NCBI RefSeq assembly: GCF_018141405.1
Contig: NZ_CP058648.1
Coordinates: 1,565,001 to 1,629,000, forward strand
DNA length: 64,000 bases
Direction of reading: 5' to 3'
Source of the DNA: Serpentinicella alkaliphila
Lineage (GTDB): Bacteria > Bacillota > Clostridia > Peptostreptococcales > Natronincolaceae
A program made the position numbers and the translations under genes. Under the pieces are notes generated by a model, which saw only the letters and a list, made by a program, of their open reading frames with translations, ran no database searches and was not told the DNA's origin. Positions 19,202-28,645 of this stretch are shown one piece after another; the first letter of the stretch is position 1; every line of letters begins with the position of its first letter.

Positions 19202-19236
19202 AAAGGAGTCAGTTCGTTTTAATGACTCCTTTTATT
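19202..19236 (+). terminator. Terminator of the second redox operon
   Basis: Ten-bp stem AAAGGAGTCA (19202-19211) / TGACTCCTTT (19223-19232) followed by TATTTAT. Confidence 0.82.
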
Positions 19237-19322
19237 TATATTTAATAACCCTATTTCATATTTATATAGGACTGAGAATATTAAATAATTGACTAGAATA
19301 AACATAAATAGGGGGGATGATA

Positions 19323-20675
19323 ATGAGACGTAAAAAATACTCAGCAGGAATGATTATATTAAGCTATTTGTTGTCTTTATTTATTATAGTTGCACCGATT
19401 TACTTTTATATATTTCGTCCTACACCAATAGATTTTGATACAAAGCGAGTAGAGCCTGCATGGACAGGCATTATTACTTTATGGGACTTTCCAAGATTTG
19501 ATAGTAAAAAAGGAACAAACTTTGGATGGATATATGAGAAGATAAGTATCTTTGAAAAAAGAAATCCAGGAGTATATATTGATTTTACTCCTTTAACATC
19601 CGATAAGGGAAATGAAAAAATAGAAATAGCAATACAAAATGGGACATTGCCAGATATATTACCTATAGGAAATAATAACAGTATTTTAACAAGCAACTTA
19701 CTCGTACCTTTAAATAGCTATTTGGCTGAAGGTGAAATCAAATCATATAATCCTGCTATTTTAAAAGCCACAACATTTAACGATAAAATATATGCGTTAC
19801 CATGGATGGTTAATACTTATACTCTAATGATAAATCTAGAGATGTTTAGGGGTAGAGGGGTTGAACCACCAAAGGATGGTAAATGGACCTATGAGGAGTT
19901 TGTAGAAAAGCTTCAACAATTAACATTTGATAGCCGTGGAAGAAATAAAGCAGATCATTTTGGGTTTAATGGTGCTATTACTCCTGGGTATTATAATGTG
20001 TGGGGAATTATACTAAGTGATGGGGCAGAAATATTTGATAATAAAGGGAATTATGTTTTTAATGATGAAAAAGCCATAAGTGGAGTACAAAAATTATTAG
20101 ACTTAAGTAATAAATTTAATGTTACTCCTGAGGATTTTGGAAAGAAGAATCCAAATCAGGCTTGGCCATCATTTTATAAAGACAAAAACATTGCTGTATT
20201 TCCAGTTGGAACTTGGGGGATTAATGCTGTAAACAGACTAAACAGTAAAGGGACTGGATTTGACTATACCATCGCTAGCTTTCCTACTGGCGACATTGGT
20301 GAACCGGTTATGATGGTCAGTGATATAGGGGCATTTGGAATTAAAAATCAAGACAACGACATAGGAAAAATAAAAATGTGTGTAGAATTTTTAAAATTTC
20401 TAGGCGATAATCAATATCAAGCAGAGTTATATCGGTTAGGGGCATTTCCTGTAAAAAATAATATTGCTAACATTTATGGGAACCAAGCTGAAATGTCAAA
20501 GATTCAAGAAAATCTAAGCTTCCTCAAGGTATTGAATCCCCACCCATTAGCAAAGGAAGTTGATGAAATTTTACAAAATGAAATTATACTAGGAGTTTTA
20601 GGTAAAAAAACTGCTGAGGAAATTATAAGAGAAGCAAATATTAAGATTAATGATAGGCTACGTAAACTTAACTAA
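19323..20675 (+). CDS. Extracellular solute-binding protein, family 1 (sugar ABC type)
   Basis: Start taken as ATG 19323 (MRRKKYSAG), six nt after the GGGGGG at 19311-19316; the ATG at 19317 abuts the RBS. The 450-aa product has an N-terminal hydrophobic helix (residues 9-30) without a lipobox Cys, so it is membrane-anchored by this helix or cleaved, not a classical lipoprotein. The body matches MalE-like family 1 binding proteins (ITLWDFPRFD..., GTLPDILPIG, ALPWMVNTYTLMIN, AVFPVGTWGI). Normally such a protein feeds an ABC importer, but no permease or ATPase gene is adjacent, so its transporter is unlinked or it has a sensory role. Confidence 0.85.
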   Translation: MRRKKYSAGMIILSYLLSLFIIVAPIYFYIFRPTPIDFDTKRVEPAWTGIITLWDFPRFDSKKGTNFGWIYEKISIFEKRNPGVYIDFTPLTSDKGNEKIEIAIQNGTLPDILPIGNNNSILTSNLLVPLNSYLAEGEIKSYNPAILKATTFNDKIYALPWMVNTYTLMINLEMFRGRGVEPPKDGKWTYEEFVEKLQQLTFDSRGRNKADHFGFNGAITPGYYNVWGIILSDGAEIFDNKGNYVFNDEKAISGVQKLLDLSNKFNVTPEDFGKKNPNQAWPSFYKDKNIAVFPVGTWGINAVNRLNSKGTGFDYTIASFPTGDIGEPVMMVSDIGAFGIKNQDNDIGKIKMCVEFLKFLGDNQYQAELYRLGAFPVKNNIANIYGNQAEMSKIQENLSFLKVLNPHPLAKEVDEILQNEIILGVLGKKTAEEIIREANIKINDRLRKLN

Positions 20676-20687
20676 AATATGTATTAA

Positions 20688-20716
20688 TTGACCAGTTTTT
20701 TTAAAAAGGATATACT
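20688..20716 (+). promoter_or_regulatory. Sigma-A promoter of the murB-rapZ-yvcK operon
   Basis: TTGACC (20688-20693), 17 bp, TATACT (20711-20716). It predicts a leader of about 140 nt before murB. Confidence 0.65.
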
Positions 20717-20864
20717 TGAAGTATGGGAATTAGGGAACAATATTATAGATCTTAATTCACTGTAGAATTGTTATTTTTGCTGAACTATAGATGATGATAT
20801 TCTGTTATAAACATATACATAGGAATAATACAGTAAGTATTCTATAATAGGAGCTGATTAATTA

Positions 20865-21779
20865 ATGAATAAGGAACAATTATATATAGAGTTGACAAAA
20901 TTTATTGATAAAAAAAATGTATTAGTAGATGAATTAATGAAAAATCATACATCCTTTAAAATTGGAGGCCCAGCAGATATTTTAGTTACACCTAATTCGA
21001 TTGAAGAAGTACAAAAGGTAGTAAGACTTTGCTATGAAAATGACATCCCTACATTCTATATGGGTAATGGTTCGAACCTCTTAGTTCGCGATAAGGGAAT
21101 GAGGTGTGTAGTAATTAAAATCGGTGAGAATTTAAGTGGTGTGAAAATAGAGGGTACAAAAGTAATAGCTCAATCTGGCATTTTATTATCAAGGCTATCT
21201 AAAATGATATTGAGAGATAATTTAAAAGGCTTTGAATTTGCAGATGGCATTCCGGGTAGCCTTGGTGGCGCAGTTACAATGAATGCTGGGGCCTATGACG
21301 GGGAGATGAAAGATGTAGTAAAACGCTGTAAAGCTATAGACAAAGAAGGGAATTTAATAGAAATAAGTGATGAGGATCTACAATTAGGGTATAGAACTAG
21401 TGTGATTCAAAAGAAAAACTATTTAGTTTTAGAGGTAGAACTCGAGCTAGAAAAAGGTGATTATACGGAAATAAAAAAACAAATTGATGATCTTACATTG
21501 AAAAGAACATCAAAGCAACCTTTACATATGCCGAGTGCGGGTAGTGTATTCAAAAGACCACCGGGTTTTTTTGCTGGAAAATTAATTGAGGACTCTAATT
21601 TGAAGGGTTATAGAATTGGTGGAGCGCAGGTATCTGAAAAGCATGCAGGATTTATTGTTAACGCTGGGGGTGCTACGGCGAAAGATGTCTTGGATTTAAT
21701 TAATCACATTCAAAATACAGTAAAGACAAATTTTGATGTCATATTAGAGCCAGAAATAAGGATTGTGGGTGAAGAATAG
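20865..21779 (+). CDS. murB: UDP-N-acetylenolpyruvoylglucosamine reductase
   Basis: A 304-aa type II MurB: FAD-binding PCMH fold (GGPADILV, GNGSNLLVRD, GIPGSLGGAVTMNAGAY), catalytic Ser in PSAGSVFKRP and the C-terminal Glu in ILEPEIRIVG. It makes UDP-MurNAc by NADPH reduction in the cytoplasmic phase of peptidoglycan synthesis. Start ATG is preceded by ATAGGAGC. It leads the conserved clostridial murB-rapZ-yvcK group, tying cell-wall synthesis to the two regulators downstream. Confidence 0.97.
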   Translation: MNKEQLYIELTKFIDKKNVLVDELMKNHTSFKIGGPADILVTPNSIEEVQKVVRLCYENDIPTFYMGNGSNLLVRDKGMRCVVIKIGENLSGVKIEGTKVIAQSGILLSRLSKMILRDNLKGFEFADGIPGSLGGAVTMNAGAYDGEMKDVVKRCKAIDKEGNLIEISDEDLQLGYRTSVIQKKNYLVLEVELELEKGDYTEIKKQIDDLTLKRTSKQPLHMPSAGSVFKRPPGFFAGKLIEDSNLKGYRIGGAQVSEKHAGFIVNAGGATAKDVLDLINHIQNTVKTNFDVILEPEIRIVGEE

Positions 21780-21808
21780 TTACGTATATACTAAAGAGGT
21801 GAAGTGTA

Positions 21809-22684
21809 ATGAGATTTTTAATAATTACTGGAATGTCTGGGGCTGGGAAAAGTCAAGCGGTTAAGCATATGGAGGATTTTGGGTACTATTGTGTTGACAA
21901 CTTGCCACCTATACTAATACCTAAGTTTGCTGAATTATGTAATCAAACCCAAGGGGGCATTGATAAGGTAGCTCTAGTAATTGATATAAGAGGGGGGTTG
22001 TTTTTTCACGATTTATTTTCTAGTTTAGAAGAACTAGAAAATATAGGCATTGAATATGAAATCCTCTATTTAGATGCTATAGATGAAACCTTAATAAAAA
22101 GATTTAAGGAAACGCGACGTAATCACCCTTTGGCTGGAACAAAGGGAATAAGCGAAGGTATAAAGAAAGAAAGAGAATACTTGGCTAAGCTTAAAGCTAC
22201 GGCAAAGAATATTATTGATACTACAAAACTTACGCCTTCTATGTTAAAGGAGGAATTAAGAAATATCTATGTTGAAGGTAATGAGATGGATAATTTAATA
22301 ATATCGATTTCATCCTTTGGGTTTAAGCATGGTATACCTATAGACTCTGACCTTGTATTTGATGTGAGATTTTTACCTAATCCCTTCTATATACAAGAGT
22401 TAAAGGAATTAACAGGAAATGATATTGTTGTAAGAGAGTATGTAATGAACTCCCCAGTAAGTGTTGAGTTTTCGATTAAGCTAATTGATATGGTTAGTTA
22501 TCTAATACCACATTATATAAAAGAGGGAAAAAATCAATTAGTTATATCTATAGGTTGTACTGGGGGTAAGCATCGTTCTGTAACTATTGCTCATGTCTTG
22601 TATGCTGCTTTAAAGGAAAAAGGGTATAGGCCCATTTTAACCCATAGAGATGTAACTTTATCAGGGGAAAGGAAAAAGGAATAG
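21809..22684 (+). CDS. rapZ: RapZ/YvcJ family nucleotide-binding protein
   Basis: 291 aa. Walker A GMSGAGKS at residues 8-15, DNLPP after it, and the C-terminal domain with [12 protein letters not shown] and HRD near the end, all family hallmarks. In E. coli RapZ is an RNA adaptor for GlmZ; in Firmicutes the YvcJ homologue binds and hydrolyses nucleotides and its target is less clear. The stop codon is directly followed by the yvcK ATG, so translation is likely coupled. Confidence 0.95.
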   Translation: MRFLIITGMSGAGKSQAVKHMEDFGYYCVDNLPPILIPKFAELCNQTQGGIDKVALVIDIRGGLFFHDLFSSLEELENIGIEYEILYLDAIDETLIKRFKETRRNHPLAGTKGISEGIKKEREYLAKLKATAKNIIDTTKLTPSMLKEELRNIYVEGNEMDNLIISISSFGFKHGIPIDSDLVFDVRFLPNPFYIQELKELTGNDIVVREYVMNSPVSVEFSIKLIDMVSYLIPHYIKEGKNQLVISIGCTGGKHRSVTIAHVLYAALKEKGYRPILTHRDVTLSGERKKE

Positions 22685-23944
22685 ATGAGATTAAGAGATT
22701 GGTTAAAACCCGGACTCCAATTAAAAAGGTGGATCCTTCTAGGTACAATAGGGGTCTTCTTTTTATCTTTTGCTTTGGGGCGTTTATTATTTCTAATAAA
22801 CATTGAAATTAAAGGGCACCTAATTCTCATATCAGCTATATTTGGATTTTTTTTAATACTTATATCTTTTAAATTAGGAATGGATTCACTCTTTAAAAAT
22901 ATACGGTTTATTGGTTCAATTGCAGGCCCTTTAGATAAAAATAAGATAAATAAACAAATTTATGATAAAAAAATTCTCTCCAAAGGACCCAAGGTTGTTA
23001 CTGTTGGAGGAGGGACAGGACTTTCAGTTCTATTAAGAGGATTAAAGCTATTCACGTCGAATATAACAGCTATAGTTACTGTAGCTGATGATGGTGGTGG
23101 ATCTGGAAAGCTTAGGGAGGACTTGGGGATGCTCCCGCCAGGTGATATTAGAAACTGTATTTTGGCCTTAGCCGAAATGGAGCCAACGATGGAAAAGTTA
23201 CTACAGTATCGTTTTGAAGAAGGGAATTTAAAGGGGCAAAGTTTTGGTAATCTATTAATAGCTTCAATGAATGGTATAAGCTACAGTTTTGAGGAAGCTA
23301 TAAAAAAAATCAATGAGGTATTAGCTGTTACGGGAAATGTGTACCCTGTAACATTAGAAGATATTACATTGTATGGTAAGTTAGAAAATGGCATGGTTGT
23401 ACGTGGAGAATCTAATATTCCTAAAAAAAGTATCGAGGAAAATAGTAAAATAGAAAGAGTATTTATTAAACCAAAGGAAGCAGAGGCATTACAAGAAGCA
23501 AAAATCGCCATTGAAACTGCAGATATAGTAGTGCTAGGTCCTGGCAGTTTATACACAAGTATTTTGCCTAATTTATTAGTTAAAGATATTTGTAAGGCTA
23601 TAACAAAAACTAAAGCTAAGGTGGTATATATTCCAAATATTATGACTCAGCCTGGAGAAACCGACGGATATACATTGTTACAACATGTTGATACTATATT
23701 AAATCATTGTCCGAGTATAACAATTGATTACATTATTGCTAATAACGGTAAAATCTCTGTTGATGTAGGACATAAGTATAAACTAGAAGGGGCTAGGCTT
23801 GTAGATATTACAGAGGAAGAGCGTAAAGCATTGAAAGATTACAAAATAGAACTAATAGAGGATAACTTGGTTGAGATAAAAAGTGATTATGTTAGACATG
23901 ATGCAATAAAGCTTTCAAAGTTAATTACAGGTTTGTATAAATAG
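22685..23944 (+). CDS. yvcK: YvcK/GluP-type CofD-like protein with N-terminal membrane helices
   Basis: 419 aa. Two hydrophobic helices (about residues 17-38 and 42-62) precede a CofD-like Rossmann domain ([50 protein letters not shown]). The membrane extension is typical of clostridial YvcK proteins and absent in the B. subtilis one. YvcK binds UDP-GlcNAc and is needed for gluconeogenic growth and correct cell-wall PBP placement in Bacillus and Listeria. It begins on the base after the rapZ stop. Confidence 0.94.
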   Translation: MRLRDWLKPGLQLKRWILLGTIGVFFLSFALGRLLFLINIEIKGHLILISAIFGFFLILISFKLGMDSLFKNIRFIGSIAGPLDKNKINKQIYDKKILSKGPKVVTVGGGTGLSVLLRGLKLFTSNITAIVTVADDGGGSGKLREDLGMLPPGDIRNCILALAEMEPTMEKLLQYRFEEGNLKGQSFGNLLIASMNGISYSFEEAIKKINEVLAVTGNVYPVTLEDITLYGKLENGMVVRGESNIPKKSIEENSKIERVFIKPKEAEALQEAKIAIETADIVVLGPGSLYTSILPNLLVKDICKAITKTKAKVVYIPNIMTQPGETDGYTLLQHVDTILNHCPSITIDYIIANNGKISVDVGHKYKLEGARLVDITEEERKALKDYKIELIEDNLVEIKSDYVRHDAIKLSKLITGLYK

Positions 23945-23975
23945 AAACATTTTCACAAAACTAAGGAGGGATATT

Positions 23976-25355
23976 ATGTCTAGAAGAAAAGCAGAGCCTT
24001 ACAAAATTAAAATGGTGGAATCTATCAAACTCATTAGTAGAGAAGAAAGGGAAAGGAAAATAATTGAGGCAGGGTATAATCAATTTGCATTAAGGGCTGA
24101 AGACATCTATATTGATTTATTAACTGATAGTGGAACTGGTGCTATGAGTGATAATCAATGGGCAGGGATAATGCTTGGGGATGAGTCTTATGCAGGAAGT
24201 AGAAACTTTTACAACTTAGAAAAAAGTACAAATGATGTAATTGGTTATAAATATTTAGTACCTACCCATCAAGGAAGAGGAGCAGAAAATGTATTATTCC
24301 CTATTTTAATTCAAAAGGGTCAGTACGTACTGAATAATATGCATTTTGATACAACTAAGGCACATGTGGAGTTAAAAAACGGGAGGGCTATAAATTTAGT
24401 TATTGAAGACGCCTTTGATACAGAAAAAGAGCATCCATTTAAGGGAAACTTTGATTTAAATAAATTAGACTCTTTTATAAATGAGCATGGAGTTGAAAAC
24501 TGTGCATTTATTATTATAACTGTTACTTGTAACAGTGCTGGTGGTCAACCGGTTTCAATGGAGAATATTAAAGGTGTAAGAAAGATTGCAGATAAATATG
24601 GGTTAAAGGTTGTATTTGACGCTGCTCGTTATGCTGAGAATGCATATTTCATTAAAAAGAGAGAAGCTGGGTATGAGGATAAGGAAATAATTGATATTGT
24701 TAGAGAAATGTTTAGCTATGGGGATGCTCTAACTATGAGTGCTAAAAAAGATGGAATTGTAAATATGGGTGGAATGATTGCTATAAAAGAAGATGAGGAA
24801 CTTTATACTCAAGTTAGGTCAATGGTAGTTCCAATAGAGGGATTCCCTACCTATGGAGGTTTATCAGGAAGGGATATGGAAGCCTTGGCCAGAGGCTTAA
24901 GGGAATCTATTGAAGAAGATTATTTGGAAAGTCGTATAGGTCAAATTGAATATCTAGGTCAACGATTAATTGATGCGGGGATTCCTATACAAAGGCCAGT
25001 GGGAGGACACGCGGTATTTGTTGATTGTAAAAAATTCTGTCCTCATATTCCATATTATCAATTTCCAGCCCAGGCTGTATGTGTAGAGCTATATAAGGAA
25101 GCAGGGGTTAGGGGAGTTGAAATAGGCTCATTCCTTTTGGGGAGAGACCCGGATACAAAGGAGCATATAGAGTCTCCGATGGAATTATTAAGGCTTACGA
25201 TACCAAGGAGAGTATATACTGATAACCATATGGATGTTGTTGCGGATGCGTTAATAGAAATATGGAAAAGAAGAGATACACTGAAAGGTTTTGAGTTTAC
25301 TTATGAGCCTGAAGTACTTCGTCATTTTACTGCTAGATTAAAACCAATAGAATAA
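23976..25355 (+). CDS. tnaA: Tryptophanase (tryptophan indole-lyase)
   Basis: A 459-aa PLP enzyme of the beta-eliminating lyase family. Choice between tryptophanase and tyrosine phenol-lyase: the site that is Thr in TPL (FTTT) is Asp here (MHFDTTKAH), and the C-terminal loop reads [12 protein letters not shown] as in TnaA rather than the MERGIISAGR of TPL. The PLP lysine is in SAKKDG. The reaction gives indole, pyruvate and ammonia from tryptophan, used for amino-acid fermentation. It starts 31 bp after yvcK with AAGGAGGG upstream; no TnaC-like leader peptide fits in that gap. A terminator follows. Confidence 0.93.
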   Translation: MSRRKAEPYKIKMVESIKLISREERERKIIEAGYNQFALRAEDIYIDLLTDSGTGAMSDNQWAGIMLGDESYAGSRNFYNLEKSTNDVIGYKYLVPTHQGRGAENVLFPILIQKGQYVLNNMHFDTTKAHVELKNGRAINLVIEDAFDTEKEHPFKGNFDLNKLDSFINEHGVENCAFIIITVTCNSAGGQPVSMENIKGVRKIADKYGLKVVFDAARYAENAYFIKKREAGYEDKEIIDIVREMFSYGDALTMSAKKDGIVNMGGMIAIKEDEELYTQVRSMVVPIEGFPTYGGLSGRDMEALARGLRESIEEDYLESRIGQIEYLGQRLIDAGIPIQRPVGGHAVFVDCKKFCPHIPYYQFPAQAVCVELYKEAGVRGVEIGSFLLGRDPDTKEHIESPMELLRLTIPRRVYTDNHMDVVADALIEIWKRRDTLKGFEFTYEPEVLRHFTARLKPIE

Positions 25356-25368
25356 TAATTAACTATAT

Positions 25369-25402
25369 AAATGGTAAATATATTATTTACCATTTATTGT
25401 TT
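25369..25402 (+). terminator. Terminator after tnaA
   Basis: An 11-bp stem (25369-25379 with 25385-25395) with a 5-nt loop, then ATTGTTTTTT. Confidence 0.88.
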
Positions 25403-25618
25403 TTTGATTTAAAGGGCAAAGTATTCACCATATTGATATCCTAGCATATTGTTTAATTGAATATTAAATATTCTAATTTATTAGGATGCTATTAAGTAAC
25501 AGGATTAAAGTTACAAACCAATTTTATTGAAATAAATACATTAATATGTTAACTTATTAATATAGTATTTTTTACAGAAAAAGTCAGTGTAAGGTTTGTA
25601 TTAAAGGGAGTGGAAATA

Positions 25619-26038
25619 GTGAGACAAGAGATTAGTGCCGGTGGCGTAGTTATTTTTGGAAATGCTATTCTACTGCTAAAAAAATATAATGGTGATTGGG
25701 TCTTGCCTAAGGGTAAAGTGGAGAACCACGAGACTCTAGAACAAACTGCTGTCCGGGAAGTTTTTGAAGAAGCTAGCGTAAAGGTTGCAATTGTTAAATA
25801 TTTAGGTGAAATTAAATATACGTATAAAAATTGTTGGGATGACAATAGTGTAGTTAATAAAACTGTTTATTGGTTTCTAATGCAATCTAAGTCAATTGAC
25901 TGTATACCCTTAAAGGAAGAGGGATTTATAGAAGCCAAGTTTATTCATATCGACAGGGCAGTGGATTTAGCAAAATATGAGGATGAAAAAGAAATAATTG
26001 TAAAAGCTATAGATGAATTTAAAAGAGACCCCATTTAG
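25619..26038 (+). CDS. Nudix hydrolase
   Basis: Start at GTG 25619 chosen because AAAGGGAG ends at 25610, eight nt upstream; a GTG at 25610 overlaps it. The product is about 139 aa with a Nudix box G-x5-E-x7-RE-V-x-EE-x-S-V starting at the Gly of PKGKVENHE; the usual Gly near the end of the box is Ser. Substrate cannot be read from sequence. In B. subtilis a Nudix gene (yvcI) neighbours yvcJ-yvcK-yvcL, so this may be the displaced equivalent. The stop lies within a hairpin that terminates the opposing small gene. Confidence 0.88.
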   Translation: MRQEISAGGVVIFGNAILLLKKYNGDWVLPKGKVENHETLEQTAVREVFEEASVKVAIVKYLGEIKYTYKNCWDDNSVVNKTVYWFLMQSKSIDCIPLKEEGFIEAKFIHIDRAVDLAKYEDEKEIIVKAIDEFKRDPI

Positions 26039-26050
26039 GTGAGGTCTCTT
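26023..26050 (-). terminator. Terminator for the small minus-strand DUF1540 gene
   Basis: AAGAGACC (26023-26030) pairs with GGTCTCTT (26043-26050). On the minus strand the stem ends in TTTT; on the plus strand there is no T-run, and the stem overlaps the end of the Nudix gene. Confidence 0.6.
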
Positions 26051-26059
26051 AAGAATATG

Positions 26060-26218
26060 TTATTGAGGTCTAAAAGTTGAACAAAGGGCTTCTTTAGAAG
26101 TATCTGCTGTATTACCTTTTTTAGCATTAACTTCAAGTTTTGGTGCGTGGCAATAATCAGACTTGTAATATTGACAGTTGTTTACGTGACACATAACTTC
26201 CATTCTTGGATGTTGCAT
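26060..26218 (-). CDS. Small Cys-rich DUF1540 protein (52 aa)
   Basis: Read by eye on the minus strand: ATG at 26218 behind GGAGGT (26225-26230), stop TAA at 26060-26062. The 52-aa product starts MQHPRMEVMCHVNNCQYY and has the spaced Cys pattern C-x4-C, C-x-A and C-x-T-F typical of DUF1540 (small, probably metal-binding, one or two copies common in Clostridia and Bacilli). Function unknown; expression in sporulation has been noted for some members, which I cannot test here. It has its own terminator and runs against its neighbours. Confidence 0.85.
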   Translation of the reverse strand: MQHPRMEVMCHVNNCQYYKSDYCHAPKLEVNAKKGNTADTSKEALCSTFRPQ

Positions 26219-26290
26219 TAAAACACCTCCAGTGAATTTGTTTATTGTACTACAAATATATTATTAGCTATTATAAAAAAAATATTAATA

Positions 26291-26318
26291 GAAAAAACTA
26301 CATATGTAGTATTTTTTT
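26291..26318. terminator. Symmetric A/T-flanked hairpin between the DUF1540 gene and whiA
   Basis: The 14-bp palindrome ACTACATATGTAGT (26297-26310) is preceded by six As and followed by ATTTTTTT, so it could terminate in either direction and insulates whiA from antisense reading. Confidence 0.55.
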
Positions 26319-26391
26319 ATAACTTAACTTAGTATTTTCGTTAAAAAAACAAATAAAAAATGTCTATTATAGACGAAAAAGGTGTGATATT

Positions 26392-27339
26392 ATGTCTTTT
26401 TCTTCAAAAACAAAAAATGAATTAGCAAGAATGGTTCCTGAAAAAGAATGTTGTCAATATGCAGAATTAGCTGCATTAATTAGAATGAGTGGAACACTGC
26501 AATTGGCTGGATTAGAAAAATTTAATCTAGTAATAACAACAGAGAATGCGTCAGTTGCTAGGAAAATTTTTAAGCTTTTCAAACTTTTATTTAAAATAAA
26601 TGTAGAAGTTATGATTAGAAAAAATCTCAAATTAAAAAAGAATAATCATTATCTAATGGTTATAACACATACAATGAATACTTGGGAGATTTTAAAAAAG
26701 TTAGGAATATTAAAGGAATACAATGATACCTTTGATATTACATATGAAATACCCAAGGAATTAATAAAAAAAAGGTGTTGTAAAAGGGCATATTTAAGAG
26801 GAGCCTTTTTAGGTGGTGGGTCAGTTAGTGATCCAGAAAAAACCTATCACTTAGAGTTTGTCACTAATAGTTTAGAACATAGTCAAGACCTAAAGCAGTT
26901 AGTTAATAGTTTTAAATTAAGCTCCAAAATAGTAGAAAGAAAAGGGAACTTTGTAGTCTACCTAAAAGAAGGAGATCAAATTGTAGATTTACTTAACATA
27001 ATAGAGGCCCATCAAGCATTATTAGATTTGGAGAATATACGGGTATATAAACAAATGAGAAATGATATTAATAGAATAGTAAATTGTGAAACTGCAAATT
27101 TGAGTAAAACAGTAAATGCTTCTATGAAGCAAATAGAAAATATAGAGTACATTAGAGATACTATTGGGTTAAATCATCTTCCAGATAATTTAAGAGAGAT
27201 TGCAGAAATAAGACTTATTTACCAGGACGCAAGTTTAAAAGAATTAGGACAAATGTTAAACCCACCTATTGGAAAATCTGGTGTTAACCACAGATTGCGA
27301 AAGATAGAAGAAGTTGCTAATAAAATAAAAAAAATATAG
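26392..27339 (+). CDS. whiA: WhiA-family DNA-binding protein
   Basis: 315 aa: an N-terminal degenerate LAGLIDADG homing-endonuclease-like fold (SFSSKTKNELAR... RGAFLGGGSVSDPEKTYHLE) and a C-terminal helix-turn-helix (LKELGQMLNPPIGKSGVNHRLRKIEE). WhiA controls sporulation in Streptomyces and cell division/chromosome segregation in Bacillus. It normally follows yvcK directly; here tnaA, a Nudix gene and the DUF1540 gene lie between. RBS AAAAGGTGTG is moderate. Confidence 0.96.
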   Translation: MSFSSKTKNELARMVPEKECCQYAELAALIRMSGTLQLAGLEKFNLVITTENASVARKIFKLFKLLFKINVEVMIRKNLKLKKNNHYLMVITHTMNTWEILKKLGILKEYNDTFDITYEIPKELIKKRCCKRAYLRGAFLGGGSVSDPEKTYHLEFVTNSLEHSQDLKQLVNSFKLSSKIVERKGNFVVYLKEGDQIVDLLNIIEAHQALLDLENIRVYKQMRNDINRIVNCETANLSKTVNASMKQIENIEYIRDTIGLNHLPDNLREIAEIRLIYQDASLKELGQMLNPPIGKSGVNHRLRKIEEVANKIKKI

Positions 27340-27354
27340 GTTATTTTTTCATTT

Positions 27355-27392
27355 CATGGTAAAATATTTATATAAATGTCGAGATTACCATG
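27355..27392. other. Hairpin between whiA and the HD-GYP gene
   Basis: CATGGTAA (27355-27362) is the exact reverse complement of TTACCATG (27385-27392) across a 22-nt loop. No T-run follows, so this may be an operator or an RNA stem in the HD-GYP leader. Confidence 0.35.
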
Positions 27393-27473
27393 AATAAACT
27401 GCATGTATATTTTTAGGTTTTTAACTAGAACAAAACAATTTTAATAGCTTGCTGACAAGGGGGGGACTCATTA

Positions 27474-28541
27474 ATGCTCAAAATTAAAACCTCAGCAATA
27501 ATGACGGGCATGAAATTGTCCAAATCTATCTTCAATAGAGATGGACAACTTTTAATAGAAAATGGTTCTACCTTAAAGGAAAGCTATATTAAAAAGCTTG
27601 TATACTACGATATTGATAATGTATATATTAACTGGGATAGTGATGTTTCACCAGAGGTAGCTGACGCAATAGTATTAGATACTAAAAATGAAGCTATGAG
27701 GGTTTTAAAAGATTCCTTCAAAGAGATTCAAGTTTCAAAAAATGTTGATATTGATAGATTAAACGAGCTAGTTGGAAGTATTATAGAAGAGCTTCTTGAC
27801 AAGAAAGGAACTTTAATAAATCTAACAAACATTAGGTCTATAGATGACTATACATTTACACATTCTATTAATGTATGTATTTTATCCTTAGTTATGGGAC
27901 TCGCCTTAAATTATGAAAAAGAACAATTAGAATACTTAGGAATTGGTTCCTTATTGCATGATATTGGCAAGGTAGGTATAGAGCCTAGTATATTGAATAA
28001 ACCAGGGTCTTTAACAATAGATGAATTCGATATTGTTAAAAATCATGCAATTATTGGTTACGATATGGTTAAATATATAGATGGAATATCTGAGGAATCC
28101 GTAACAATAATTAGAGATCATCATGAGCGTTATGATGGAAAAGGTTATCCTAACGGGAAAAAAGGAAATGAGATTCATGAATTTGCAAGGATTGTTGCAG
28201 TTTGTGATGTATATGATGCTTTAACATCAAATCGTGTATATAGATTGGGTATGCCGCCACATATAGGCATAGAATATTTATTAAGTATGGCAAATCATCA
28301 ATTTGATGAAGGGTTAGTAAAACTATTTACAAAATATATTTCTATTTATCCTAAAGGAACTGTCGTTGAATTAGAATCGGGGGATAGGGGAATAGTAGTT
28401 GACCAAAATGAATGCTTACCTACTCGTCCAGTAATAGAAGTTATTTATGATATAACGGGAAATAAACTAGGAGTACCAAAAATTGTTGACTTGGCAAAGA
28501 ACTTAAATAATGGGATAATTTCTAAGTTAGGAATAATATAA
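27474..28541 (+). CDS. HD-GYP domain protein, probable c-di-GMP phosphodiesterase
   Basis: 355 aa. An N-terminal DUF3391-like segment (about 1-110) is followed by an HD-GYP domain: HSINVCI, HDIGK, then HHERYDGKGYP, that is, the full HD and GYP signature including metal ligands. The family hydrolyses c-di-GMP to pGpG or GMP. A C-terminal extension of about 60 residues follows the domain. No receiver or PAS domain is visible, so input is unknown. The RBS is AAGGGGGGG. Together with the PilZ protein and five c-di-GMP riboswitches it places c-di-GMP signalling firmly in this genome. Confidence 0.9.
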   Translation: MLKIKTSAIMTGMKLSKSIFNRDGQLLIENGSTLKESYIKKLVYYDIDNVYINWDSDVSPEVADAIVLDTKNEAMRVLKDSFKEIQVSKNVDIDRLNELVGSIIEELLDKKGTLINLTNIRSIDDYTFTHSINVCILSLVMGLALNYEKEQLEYLGIGSLLHDIGKVGIEPSILNKPGSLTIDEFDIVKNHAIIGYDMVKYIDGISEESVTIIRDHHERYDGKGYPNGKKGNEIHEFARIVAVCDVYDALTSNRVYRLGMPPHIGIEYLLSMANHQFDEGLVKLFTKYISIYPKGTVVELESGDRGIVVDQNECLPTRPVIEVIYDITGNKLGVPKIVDLAKNLNNGIISKLGII

Positions 28542-28645
28542 ATTTATTTTACATATTACAGATTGACGGTTTATGCTCATGATAACATGAAGTAGAATCA
28601 TCAGTCTGTTTCTATTATATAGGTATTTTATTGGAGGATTTTAAT

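Noticed and set aside
23976-25355. Tyrosine phenol-lyase as the identity of the PLP lyase
   Set aside because: The Thr and Arg residues typical of TPL are replaced by the tryptophanase-type Asp (FDTT) and [10 protein letters not shown] loop.
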